64,000 nt of DNA from Vicia villosa (Eukaryota; Streptophyta; Magnoliopsida; Fabales; Fabaceae), in the NCBI RefSeq assembly GCF_029867415.1, contig NC_081186.1, positions 28,771,915 to 28,835,914 of the forward strand. The letters run 5' to 3'. Shown here piece by piece: positions 33,521 through 44,917 of this stretch. The notes beneath the pieces were generated by a model, which was not told the DNA's origin, did not search any database, and saw only the letters and a program-made list of their open reading frames with translations. The position numbers and the translations under genes were made by a program. How positions within the stretch are numbered: position 1 is the first letter of the stretch; every line of letters starts with the position of its first letter.

Positions 33521-35262
33521 TATTCAATCTTCTTAAACCTGAAGAGACCGATTGAAATCTGAAGGTAGAAGATGATTGAATATTTAGATGCCCTGAAAAT
33601 TTGCACTTACCTCCACCGGAAGTGATGTTGGAATTTGTATTGAATGCGGCTTGATAAATATTGTTGGCGGATCAAAACATTACCTGAGATGGGCTTTCAG
33701 ATGCCATCTAGCGAATGTGTTGATGGTTTGTTCATCAGAATGAATCCATTGATTATATCTTGATGAAGGATTTGAAAACCTCTGCGTTGAACGTTACGGA
33801 ACCGTCTGAGGTTACCGCTTTAAATCTTGGAGGCTGATCGTTACGGAACTGTCCAAAGTTTTTCCGATTTAGATTTTGAATGTTGATCGTTGTGGAACCG
33901 TCTGAGGTATCCATTTTTAGATCTTGAAGGTTGATTGCTTTAAGGAACCGTTTGAGGTATCGACTTAGATCTGGAAGTATATCATCAAGGAACCGTCCAA
34001 GGTATCGACTTAGATTTGAAGGTAGATCATTAAGGAACCGTCCAAGGTATCAACTTAGATCTGCGTTGCTTGTTTTGAGTTGATAGGTGGTTTGAAAAGA
34101 GAGAGATCTTCAAAATGAATCTTTGGTTTGATTATATCTGAGGGGAATACTTGTCTGGACAGAACCCAGGAGAATATTGCATGTGATTGAGAATAACTTG
34201 CTGAGGATATTCGTCCACCTGAAAAATCAAGTTAGTGACATGCAATGTCATGATGCATGTAATGTATATGTTGAAATTCTCAAACCAAATAAGAACCGTG
34301 CATGTTATGTATGCGTTTGTCATGAATCATTATATGCTATGCATGAATATGCGTATGATGTATGCAGTATGGACATGACTTATGCAGTTTAGAGCGTATC
34401 AAACTTCTGGTTGGGAAAATAAATCCCTGTCTGTTATTTTGGAAATGAAGGCATTATGATCGTTGATGATCTTTGCTATCTTGATCGAGCATACTCAGCT
34501 GGGGGAACTTCCTCACGGACCAGGATGCTCTGTTGAGGGATCTTTGACTACCGCTTGAGGATGAAGGTAATTTGAAAATTCTGATTTTGATGCACCTTGA
34601 ATGGGAATAAGAAAGATGTGTAATCCTCCGATGCACTATTTGATCAAACCTTGGTGTGGAGGATCACGCCTTTTGGGGATAGTGATCTTGAACAGCTTTG
34701 CTGAGGAATAAGGTTTCTCGAATCACTTTGTTGGAGAGAAAGATCTCATTAAGGAATCTGCCTGAGAAACGTATCTCTGTTGGGGAATTTTTCTTCTGAT
34801 GCTGATTTCGGGATGATGTCCAGATGATTGGGACATTACCTGAATGCTATTCCTGTTTTTCTTATAAACATCAATCATATTCAAATGCATATATTCGTTC
34901 AAAATTATCATTGGGACGTTTACGCGTTCAAAACAGAAAAAGTGAAAACATTGATTTTGAGCATGAACTGTATTGATTTCGAAAGAGAGCAATAACAGGC
35001 GGATTAGTACAAGGAGACTAAAAATCCTATTAGTAGGAATTTGTCATAAAACTTCGAAAAGTACTTATAAAGGAACATAGCTATGTGAATAATCCAGTCC
35101 AGTTTCAACTCTGCTATTGCCAATCTGTCTTTGAGTATCTCATTCCTCATTTGTTGGAAGAAAATGATTGGACTGATTGGTGCCTTTGATGTGTTGAACC
35201 TTGAAGGTGAGTAGGTAGCCAAACGGGACATAGTCGTACGCTTTTATTCCCTAACTTTTGAC
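33521..35262 (-). other. 3' UTR of C
   Basis: Non-coding. It holds a short array at 33775-34065 and A/T-rich sequence with scattered phrases shared with A and B interiors (GGGAAAATAAATCCCTG at 34413). No protein or RNA gene recognised. Confidence 0.7.
33775..34065 (-). repeat. Imperfect tandem array, about 50 bp, in the C 3' UTR
   Basis: Units built on GGAACCGTCCAAGGTATCGA and CTTAGATCTGGAAG, about five or six diverged copies. Confidence 0.75.
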
Positions 35263-35405
35263 TAGGCTGCCTTTTCAGGTTTTCAGCCTACCAGGATAAT
35301 TATATTTTTTCAGTCTCTAATTTTTGCCTGGATCTCCCTTTCAGGTTTTCAATCCACCGAGACGCTCATTTTTGCCTAAGTCGCCTTTTCAGGTTTTCAA
35401 CTTAG
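35263..35405 (-). other. Three 3' UTR hairpins in C, just after the pol stop
   Basis: TAGGCTG/CAGCCTA (35263-35269, 35284-35290); TGGAT/ATCCA (35329-35333, 35352-35356); CTAAGT/ACTTAG (35376-35381, 35400-35405). Each loop carries the phrase CTTTTCAGGTTTTC or CCTTTCAGGTTTTC. The stems differ in sequence while pairing is kept. They begin 12 nt past the pol stop (35417-35419). Confidence 0.65.
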
Positions 35406-35416
35406 CGAGCTTTTCT

Positions 35417-37479
35417 TTAAGCGAAGTACTTTTTGACTATGTCCGCATTTACAGGGTGTGGGAAATCCTCGCCATCCATAGTGGTAAGCAACATGGCTCC
35501 GCCTGAGAATACTTTCTTGATTACAAATGGTCCCTCATAAGTGGGAGTCTATTTGCCCCTGGGGTCGCCTTGTGGTAAGATGATACGTTTGACAACCAAA
35601 TCACCGGTTTGATATGCCTGACTTTTGACTTTCTTGTTGAAGGCTTTGATCATACGTTTCTGGTACAACTGACCATGACAAATAGCTGCGAGCCTCATCT
35701 CATCAATTAAATTTATCTGGTCCAATCGAGTCTGAATCCAATCGTCTTCGTCTAGATCGGCTTCTTTCATGATTCTTAGGGAAGGAATATGAATTTCAAT
35801 TGGAAGAACTGCCTCCATACCATAGACTAAGGAGAATGGAGTTGCCCCTGTTGAGGTACGTGCTGAGGTGCGATAACCATGAAGAGCAAAAGGTAACATC
35901 TCATGCAAGTCTTTGTAGGTTACTGTCATCTTTTGTATGATCTTTTTGATGTTCTTGTTGGCAGCTTCTACGGCACCATTCATCTTTGGTCGATATGGGG
36001 ATGAATTATGATGTTTGATCTGGAACTGCGTGTAGAGTTCGGTAATCATCCTGTTATTTAAATTTGTGCCATTGTCTGTGATGATCCTTTCAGGGATGCC
36101 ATACCGATAAATGAGATTATGCTTGATAAACCGGGCCACCACATTCTTGGTGACAGAAGCAAACGAGGCTGCCTCTACCCATTTGGTGAAGTAATCAATA
36201 GCGACCAGAATAAAACGATGTCCGTTGGAGGCAGTAGGCTTGATTTCTCCAATCATATCGATTCCCCACATTGCAAAAGGCCAAGAAGCCGTCAGAACGT
36301 TTAATGGGACTGGAGGTACATGTACTTTGTCGGTATATATCTGGCATTTGTGACAAGTTTTGGAGTGATGATGGCAGTCTGTCTCCATGGTAGACCAATA
36401 GTAACCTGCTCTCAGAATCTTTTTAGTCATTGTATGTCCACTTGAATGAGTACCAAAGGCACCATCGTGTATATCTTCCATAATCTGTTCCGCTTCCTTC
36501 TTGTTCACACAACGAAGCAAAGTCGAGTCATGGTTGCGTTTGTACAGGATTCCATTACTTAGAAAGAATTTGGCAGCAAATTTTCTTAGAAACTTTTTAT
36601 CATTAATGGATGCCCCTTCAGGATACTCCTGGGCTTCGAGATATCTTTTTACTTCATGGAACCATGGTTTTTCTTCCACTCCTTCAGTATTGATCTCATT
36701 GCAATAGGCTGGTTCATCTTGTCTGTAAATGGTGATCATTGGCGCCTCATTGTCCCACCTGACTTTGAACATAGATGACATGGTAGCTAGGGCATCAGCT
36801 AGTTGATTTTCTTCTCGCGGGATATGTTCAAAAGTGATTTCCTCAAAGTAAGGAATCAAACTCAGCACATATTCTTTGTAAGGAATTAGATTCGGGTGCT
36901 TCGTGTCCCATTCCCTTTTAACTTGATAAATTTCAAGGGTCGAGTCCCCGTATACCTCCAGGAACTTGATTCTCAGATCGATTGCAGCTTTGAGACCCAG
37001 AATACATGCTTCATACTCGGCTATATTGTTAGTGCAGTTGAAACATAATCTGGCAGTGAATGGTGTATGTCCTCCTGTAGGAGAAATGATTACAGCTCCG
37101 ATGCCATTGCCAAGCACATTAGAGACTCCATCAAAAACCATAGTCCATCGGGATCCTGGCTCGGGTCCTTCCTCCGGTCCTGGTTGTTCGTAGTCAGTAA
37201 CTAGCATAATATCTTCATCTGGGAAGTCAAAGTTCAACACTTGATAATCATCCACTGCTTGATGAGCCAGATGATCATCTACCACACTTCCTTTGATTGC
37301 CTTTTGCGAAGTGTACTGGATCCATTTTGGAGAGCCCTTAGGGTTTAGGGTTTAGGGTTTCGAACACATATTTGATAGGATCCATTTTGGAGATCAAAAA
37401 AGTGGTATGATTTATCATATACTGTCTTAGCCGGCGAGCCGCCCATGCCAAGGCACAACAAGTTTTCTCGAGCAGTGAG
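35417..37479 (-). pseudogene. C pol: first RNase H end, second RNase H, integrase
   Basis: Minus strand. After LEKTCCALAWAARRLRQYM (37400-37479) there is a repair scar at 37318-37393. Then the long frame 37285-35549 holds the second, archaeal-like RNase H of Tat elements (VFDGVSN, NIAEYEACILGLK, YGDSTLEIY, QLADALATM, all four acidic sites present). Integrase follows: zinc-binding H-x-H/CHKCQIY, core WGIDMIGE, IITDNGTNLNN and NGAVEAANKNIKK. A TAG replaces Trp at 35549-35551, and the C-terminal domain continues as PTYEGPFVIKK and NADIVKKYF to TAA 35417-35419. Dead because of the stop, the scar and the B insertion. Confidence 0.92.
37318..37393. repeat. Repair scar: telomere-like repeats between 16-bp direct repeats
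   Basis: GGATCCATTTTGGAGA occurs at 37318-37333 and 37378-37393. Between them lies TTAGGGTTTAGGGTTTAGGG (37338-37360), i.e. three TTTAGGG plant telomere units. Compared with the intact D copy (62640-62730), about 60 bp of RNase H sequence is missing here. Confidence 0.85.
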
Positions 37480-39114
37480 TGTAATACGGTGAACTGACAT
37501 TTTTATCAAAATGTCGCGGATAGCAAGAGTCGCCACCGACTTTTATTTTATCCAATTGGAAAGGCAAAAAGAATAGGAAAGACCTTTGAAAGATTTTGAG
37601 TTCGGGGGTAGGTTATACAAAGGGAAGGTGTAAGGCACCCTTTGCATCCATGGTTATCCATGGGCTCTTAATTGCTTAGCTCACTTATTTGTTTGAAAAG
37701 TTTGAAGTGTCGTGTGTGAATAGTAAAAAGATTTCGTTAAGGACTTTAGCTTGTAAATAAGCGTAGCCTTGTTTTGAAAGTATTTGAAAGGAGGTGTGAA
37801 AAGTATTTTGAAAGTTTGATTTGAATATGAGCAAGCAATTAAGAACTACCTACCCTAAGATCGTCTTTCGTGTTCTTTAAGTCTTTCGGGCGAAAGGGTC
37901 TATCCATACCATGAGGGGGCAGGAAGTCTTTCAATTGGATGTGCGGGTCATCGAAGGGTCATCGATTGATCGTTCGCCATAAGACTGTCCCATGCCATAG
38001 AGAGGCAGGTAGTCTAAGGGAAGGATATAATAGTCATTTTAAGGCATCATGCGAGGATACCTTAGCAATTTGGGACAATCATTTTACAAGGCAACATCGA
38101 GGGGTTTTCAATAACTTTGAAGACGACAGGCAACATTGCTTTAGGTATCCTCGGAATTGAGGGACTTGACTATTTTTAGGCAACAAAATTAAGGCAACCA
38201 ATTAATAAGGCAACAGGCAACAAGAGGAATTACCCTAGAGGTGTGTGTGTGGCACAATCAAGTGGTTCAGTTCGAATAATGAATCTTGTAATTAGTTATC
38301 CTAATTCTGTTAAAGGCTTGCACTCCCTAAGATTACTAATCACGTAGTTAATATAAAATAACAGCAGAAATAAAATTTCCTAGCTATTACAATAAACACC
38401 TGCGGGAATGGGGGTATTAAAAGACAGCAGAAAAAGGGTAACAGAAAAATAAAAGATCTTTGAATTCCTTGATCTTCCTCGAACCCTTGATTGACTCTGA
38501 TCATCTGAGAATTAACAGAAAATAATGGAGTGAGTGTAAGAGAAGTTCCTTAACAGATGAAGTAAACCCTAGTTGAACCTATAAGGCAAACATAACAATT
38601 AATAAAAATTAAATTTAAGAAAACGAGTCGGAACTTAGCTTTTTAATTGGCAAGGCGCGTAGTCGGCAGATTTTCGATTAACCCTGAAAAATCAGCATGA
38701 AAAGGAAAAGAATTGGGCGCGAAAATAAAAGCATGAAAAGTTAAAAAGGGAACGAAAAGGCGAATAAAATATAGTTAAGAAAAAAAAATCAAAGTTAAAG
38801 ATCTTTTAACTAATGGATGATTACTAAGTAAGAAAATTAATGGTTAGTTAGTGATTAAAAATTAATGGATGATTACTAAGTAAGAAAATAAAATTAAAAA
38901 ATGAAGAAAAACAAGAAACAAAACAACCGGGTAGTGGCTGAGGGCGTTGGAATCTAGTGCTGTGCAGTCTTGGGAGTCCATGGTGCACACGCGTTCTCAA
39001 GAGCGTTGGATCAGCTGAGATGGACATCTTGTGGTGATGCTGTGAGGGCGCATCACGAACCTGCGTGTGTTGGGCGCACTGGATCTGCAGATAAAACGTT
39101 AGAGAGAAAAAAAA

Positions 39115-39185
39115 TGGTGTCACCGCTGGGACTCGAACCCCCAACAATGACTTCGTGTAAATCTCTTGTGACCAACGACGCTGAA
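39115..39185 (-). other. tRNA-like module in the 3' LTR of B
   Basis: Minus strand: A-box-like AGCGTCGTTGGTCA near 39168-39182. A strong B box GGGTTCGAGTCCC (39128-39140) starts about 45 nt downstream. The module ends GCGGTGACACCA, including a terminal CCA (39115-39117). The acceptor 5' strand does not pair, so not a working tRNA gene. The second copy is at 47978-48048. Confidence 0.6.
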
Positions 39186-39970
39186 TGTTTATGCTGTTAG
39201 TATATTGATCAAAAAATATTAAATACAAAACAATTATTGAATGGAAAAGTCAAACATTAAACCAACGTTGGGCCCACTTCTGTACATGTAGCCAATGAAC
39301 GTGGGAGGGAGAACCAGACGAGATTAACTGGCGAATCAAGACGCTCCACGCGAGGTCAACGAGTCACGCTCACTATTCATCATCCCTACCAAGATTTAGC
39401 CACGGTTTTGCTTGAATTTTCACTAGAAATTAGCTGCGAGAATCCATGGCTAATACCTGCAAAATTTAAAACGCAGAACACGATCCAAACACAAGCATAA
39501 AGTACCCTGGTCCACTTAAATTCGTCCCCTGATTAAGAATATGGGGTTTATTTAGCCTGAAACAGCTTGTTGATAGGAAAATGAAACCCTTCATGGATTG
39601 AGCCCTAACAATGGTGGGTTCTGATTCATACGTGAAAGCTTACATGTTATGAATCAATTCTGTCTTAACCAATCTCCTGAATCTAAAAAAGCTCATAAAA
39701 CACGTTAATACGACATGAATTCGTAAGTATGGAATTTTGAAGATACTTAACCACGTTGAAGGTGATGAGCATGCTCGGGACTGGATTGGTCTTGATCAAA
39801 ACCGTGAATGTACTCTTGGGAACTTGGGGAGAAGAATGAAACGGCTGTAACCGATTGAATGTGGCTGCCACTCGAAACTTTGTGTGCCCTAGTTCAGAAA
39901 TATTTTTGCACGTGAAACCCTGATTCTTTTCTCTCCAATTTTTCCTTTCCCTCTTGCTGAATAAATAGAG

Positions 39971-39981
39971 AATATATATAG
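39971..39981 (-). promoter_or_regulatory. TATA-like box in the 3' LTR of B
   Basis: Minus strand CTATATATATT followed by CTCTATTTATT; same in the 5' LTR at 48834-48844. Confidence 0.5.
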
Positions 39982-41378
39982 TGAAGGGATTAGGGTAAAA
40001 GATTTGATCAATTTCCAATAATTGAAGAGAAAAATATTTGATTGGACAATCATTTAAATTTTTTGAAATCATGCCATTCTTGGACTCAATCTTATATTTT
40101 CCTCTTTCCATGCATTTGGGACCATATATTTGCCATATTAATTAATTGAATTTGATTAAAAAATCAATTTTTGATTTTAAACAAATTATTTCATATTTTA
40201 TATAACTTATTAATATTTAATTGAATTAAAATCCAAATAAATAAAATAAATATTATAAACATGAATAATTGGTCCAAGAATCTTCAAATAGTCCACAAGC
40301 ACGTTTGAAGCCCATATTTTAGGCCCAATGGTCCAAAGATTCATTTTCGCTCATATTGTCTTTTGTGTATTTTTCCAAAATTGCCTAACTTTACCAAATC
40401 ATAACTCTCTCAATAATGATCATATGAAGGTGTTCTAGGACTTTTTAGAAAGCTTAAAGAGTCCTCTAAAAGCTCCTTTTGGTTTCATCTCAATTGAGTC
40501 TACCATGTTCAAGTTATGAGCTTTGAAAAAAAACGACTTTTTGCGATTCTTTATAAGAACCTGTAATGTTTTGACTTATATCTCATATGCGGAAGCATTT
40601 CTTGACCTCGGGCCCAACATAAAGGAATTTATGATATTCCATGTGGGAGTTATGGCCGGTCAAAGTTCAGTTGACTTTCTCCCTAAAAACCCAAATTTAG
40701 AAACTCAGATTCTTGATGATTCTGGATCTTTTCTTGATGAATCATGATCAATCCTTGATCAAATGATGAATGATACTTCATAATGAGGATGTTGGCCAAA
40801 AATCAGGAATTTTGACTGTACTTTGACCACAATTGACTTTTAGGTCAAACAAGTCGACTGTTGACTATTTGAGCTTTTGTCTAGGCAATCTTGTGAATCA
40901 GAGTTTGAATATTGGCATGAGGACCCTTTTGAGCATATGAGAGGCCATGGAGTCCACTTGAGGTATTAGAAGTTGATTTTACTTTGAGAAGATCAAAACC
41001 CTAGTTTGAGGGTTGTTATTTAGGGGAGAGACTGCTTGCTTTCTTCTTGTATGTCTTTAAGCATTTGAAAGTCAGATGGACTGATATATGAATAAATATG
41101 TTGGGCAAATTTTGGGGTATGACAGCTGCCCCTGTTCAATCTTCTTATACCTGAGGATGTAGATTGGCTTGTGTGCCTGTTGGAATCTGAGGGTAGAAGA
41201 GGATTGAACACTAGAATACCAAGAAATTTGCCCTTACTGATGGTGAAGGGACTTTTCGGAGATGAGCTTGAAGATGCCGTCCAAGTGTTGGAAAATATAT
41301 ATGAGACGGGCTTAAATATGCCATCTGATAGATGCCATATGGTGTTGGGAGTATGAAGTGAATTGATTGTAGTGACTC

Positions 41379-41985
41379 TGTTGTCATGACTCCATTGTCG
41401 TATTGTCTTGATCGTTTCTGAACTGAATATCGGGATTTAGATCATTGTGACTCAGTTGTCGTGATTCCATTGTCCTGACTTCATTGTTGTGACTCCCTTG
41501 TCTTGATTCCATTATAGTGACTCAATTGTCGTGATTTCATTTTCGTGACTCCGTTGTCGTGATTTCATTATCGTGACTCCGTTGTCGTGATTCCATTATC
41601 GTGACTCAGTTGTCGTGATTCCATCATCGTAACTCAGTTGTCGTGATTCGATCATCGTAACTCCGTTGTCGTGATTCCATTATCGTGACTCAGTTGTCGT
41701 GATTCCATCATCGTGACTCAGTTGTCGTGATTCCATCATCGTGACTCAGTTGTCGTGATTCCATAATCGTGACTCAATTGTCGTGATTCCATCATCGTGA
41801 CTCAGTTGTCGTGATTCCATCATCGTGACTCAGTTGTCGTGATTCCATCATCGTGACTCAGTTGTCGTGATTCCATCATCGTGACTCAGTTGTCGTGATT
41901 CCATCATCGTGACTCAGTTGTCGTGATTCCATTATCGTGACTCAGTTGTCGTGATTTCATTATCGTGACTTCATTGTCGGGGTTC
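41379..41985 (-). repeat. Tandem array, 28-bp unit, in the B 3' UTR
   Basis: About 20 units of CTCAGTTGTCGTGATTCCAT plus CATCGTGA, very homogeneous in 41700-41930 and diverged at both edges. Confidence 0.95.
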
Positions 41986-44285
41986 TTTGATCGTGTCTAC
42001 ACCGTTCGTGATGATAGAATTAGATCCTTGAAGGTTGATCGTGTCAGTACCGTTCGTAGTAGCTGAATTAGATCATAGATATTGTTCATCTGCTTGTTAC
42101 TGTATCCTGAAAAAGGTAAAATTAGTTTTTATGTAATGTCATGATGCATGTATTATGCGACGAGTATCTCAAAATAAATGAGAAACTTGCGTGTTATGTA
42201 TGAATTGATTATGAGGCAATGTACGTGACGTATGAATATGTCTATGACATATGATATGTGAATATGATTTATGTTGTCTTGATTGAGAAAATAAATCTCT
42301 ATATCCTTGTGATTTTGCTGTTTGATCTTGTCTTGAAGGTACACAGCTGGGGATTTACAATTTTGCTTGGGGATGACCAGTAATTTGATGTACTCTGACT
42401 AGGGATAACAAATATTAATAAACCTGTTTGGAGAAGAGAAGAAGGTCGGGGAACCGACGGTGTCGAAGATGTGAACTCTATTGGGGAGCTATGTCTTTTG
42501 TTGGACAAGAACATTTGAAGGTATCTTCTTAATGATTACTCTGTGGGGGATATGATCCTATGTAACCGGCTTTGTGGAAAGGCATGAATGCTTTCAATAT
42601 TGCCCCCAGTGATTTATATTGATTAAGACACACCACTGAGTATTGATCAAGATGTCAAACTGGACATGCATAGATTTGCCCCTGCTAGTAGGGACTTTGG
42701 AAAGATTCGCCTCGCGAGGACTTTATGAGATGTGCACTATGGGCGTCATGCCCCTAGTAATCATAGGCCAAGGACAATGTCCCATGTTGATTGGGAAGTA
42801 GCTTCAGATATACTTGGATGCATGCTCTTGATTATTTTGGCACCTTTGAGAGATTCTTGGAATCTTGGCTTGATTGCCCCAGATCGACTCGATAAACTAT
42901 GTCATGCCCCTTGTATACATAAGAGACATTGCTTCTGAAGTGGTTTTGTCTGTCGGGATAACTTTTAGTCATTAGTTGTACTCTGTGCATATTCTTTCTG
43001 ATGCTAACATTTGAAATTATGTAGCAGGATATGTTTAATAATGTATTCATGAGATGCAATGCATATATCTGTCTTGAGTTTTTGAAAAAACATTAAAATA
43101 AGAGATGTAAAAGCGTGATATTTGTGAAAACATGCTATTTTTGTAGAAGCGAAATATCGACTCAGCATTTTAGTAAACCTTAAGGAGTCGGGATACCCTT
43201 TTGGTGACAGTATGCTTTCGAACTAACCATGCTTCAATTAGGACTTTTGAGGGTTGTAACGTGTCTTGGTTCACGGTTTAAGAAACAAAGGATAAAGGCT
43301 CAAAATTTATTTGTACCCACCCCTCTTCATGATGATCTTCAGTCCTAAGCTCAGTTAATTCAACTTATGCGTTCAGGTTCCAAGAGACTTTTGGATTTGC
43401 ACCTTTGATAATGATGATGGTTCACAAGCAAAGAGAACTTTTGGGATGGCAGACACTTCTTCCTTTTGGTAATCACAACATTGTGTTGTTCGGGATTTTA
43501 TTGACTTCTCTTTTTTCATCTTTTTGATATCCCTAACTTTTGCCTGAACTGTCTATTTTGAGCTTACAGTCAGCGGGATGCCTTGATTTTTGCCTAAGTC
43601 TTCTTTTTTATTTTTGACTTAGCAGGCTTTTCTTTGTATATATGTTTTTCATCGTTTTTTTTAAAGATATTGACTGCCTTGCTTAATGATTGATGAACCA
43701 TCATTGGCTTTTGATTGACCTCTCCAACACTTCTTTGATGTGTGTGGATGAATGTTGGTGATTGAAACCCTTGTTGAAAGGTGTACTGAATGATTCTCTT
43801 AAAATAGAATGCACAGCCAACTTAACTGAGAACTACCCTGCCCCAGGTTATGATCAAGTTTTAATTAGTACTCGAAAGAAACTTCTACTTTTGAGGCTCA
43901 AAGGGGTTGACAAGGGATTAACATCCTTATATCTCCACTGTTTAGGAATTGAAACAATGCCTGTACATCGTCAGCATAGTCCGCTCAAAAGCATACTGTA
44001 TGAGGTTGCGGTATCATTTTCGTCATCCTCCCTTAAAAGGCCTACAACTTTAGCAGGAGTCGAGTATCACAAAACATATGCAAAGTAAAGACTTAATTTA
44101 AAATGAGTGATAGCGAAATAATTTATTCAAGACAAACATATGCAATGCACTGATGATGATTATTAAGACAGATAATGTCTATCATAAGTCGAATGTTTAA
44201 ACAAACAGAAAAGAAACATGCAAATGAAAGTAGATCTAATGATCCAAAAGTTCGTCCGTCTAGACGTCAATCAGTCTTGTCATGA
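41986..44285 (-). other. Non-coding interior of B, 3' half
   Basis: No ORF with known protein. Blocks shared with A lie at 43236-43290 and 43840-44010; hairpins are at 43544-43622. The plus-strand ORF at 43762-44088 is antisense to the element and shares LRLKGVDKGLTSLYL with A; it looks like a shadow of a conserved non-coding block. Confidence 0.65.
43544..43622 (-). other. Pair of 3' UTR hairpins in B
   Basis: CTGAACTGT (43544-43552) with ACAGTCAG (43566-43573), one bulge; CTAAGTC (43594-43600) with GACTTAG (43616-43622). Same placement and TTTTGC flank as in A and C. Confidence 0.6.
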
Positions 44286-44917
44286 CTAGGCATAGGAGCG
44301 GTGATCACCACAGGAGTTTTCAGGAGGGTTGAATTTGATTTCTCCGTCATTGATCAGACCTTGGGTCTTATTTTTCAATGTCCAGCGATCGTTTGTGTAA
44401 TGTCCAGGACTGTTGGAATGGTACGTGCACCTCACATTGAGTTTATATCCAGGAGTGGAGGTGTTAGAATTCTTAGGAGCATCCCTCAGAGTAATCAATT
44501 TGATCTTCAACAGATGTTGTAATGCTTGAGCCGACGACATTTTCATCTTGGTGAGTTGACGCTTAGGTACGTCTGGCTTTCTTCGTTGTTGTAGGACTGC
44601 TTCAACAGATAGGTTGCGTTCATTATGACCTTTCTGGTTGTACGTAGCATTACCCATATGAGGCTTGAAGTCAATGATCTTGTCGTCAATTAAGTCTTGA
44701 ATCCCATGCTCCAATGGTCGACGATCTTCGGTATCATGGCTAGTAATGTTCGAATGATAAGCACATCTTGCATTGTATTTGTACCCAGGAATAGGAGTGC
44801 CTTCAATTCTTCTTGCCCCTTGTCCATGTTCAGAACCAAAGTTTGGGATCGGATGTTCTGAGCCTGAAGGTGTTTGACTAATTGCTCGAAATCCATTTGG
44901 GCTGAAGTAAACAGCAA
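44286..44917 (-). pseudogene. Degenerate Ogre gag of B with duplicated zinc-finger segment
   Basis: N-terminal part at 44917-44800 resembles the D gag start (QAQNIRSQTLVLNMDKGQEE versus EAQNAQVQAAILELEKGQQE). It jumps directly to a zinc-finger tail read in a shifted frame (CAYHSN, then GIQDLIDDKIIDF), then SAQALQHLLKIKLITLRDAP, and a second finger tail CTYHSNSPGH...NKTQGLINDGEIKFNPPE. D has one such finger (CAYHSNCPGHDADHCW). The capsid core and protease are missing and the second finger has lost its last Cys (R-W). Not functional as gag. Confidence 0.7.

Larger units (their letters stand above)
37480..41124 (-). repeat. 3' LTR of B, 3645 bp
   Basis: Ends TGTAATACGG...GGGGTATGACA. About 0.3 kb shorter than the other LTR because of deletions near 38790-38850 and near 40622. 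The former holds a filler copy of AATGGATGATTACTAAGTAA. Confidence 0.93.

Noticed and set aside
38848..39228. 126-codon ORF in both B LTRs
   Set aside because: Spans the tRNA-like module and simple sequence; no known domain, and amino-acid changes between copies look unconstrained.
41379..41985. CRISPR array
   Set aside because: Units are contiguous tandem copies without unique spacers, in a plant retrotransposon.
43762..44088. Plus-strand ORF sharing LKGVDKGLTSLYL with A (19753-19950)
   Set aside because: It is antisense to both elements and frames diverge outside the block; a conserved non-coding segment explains it better.
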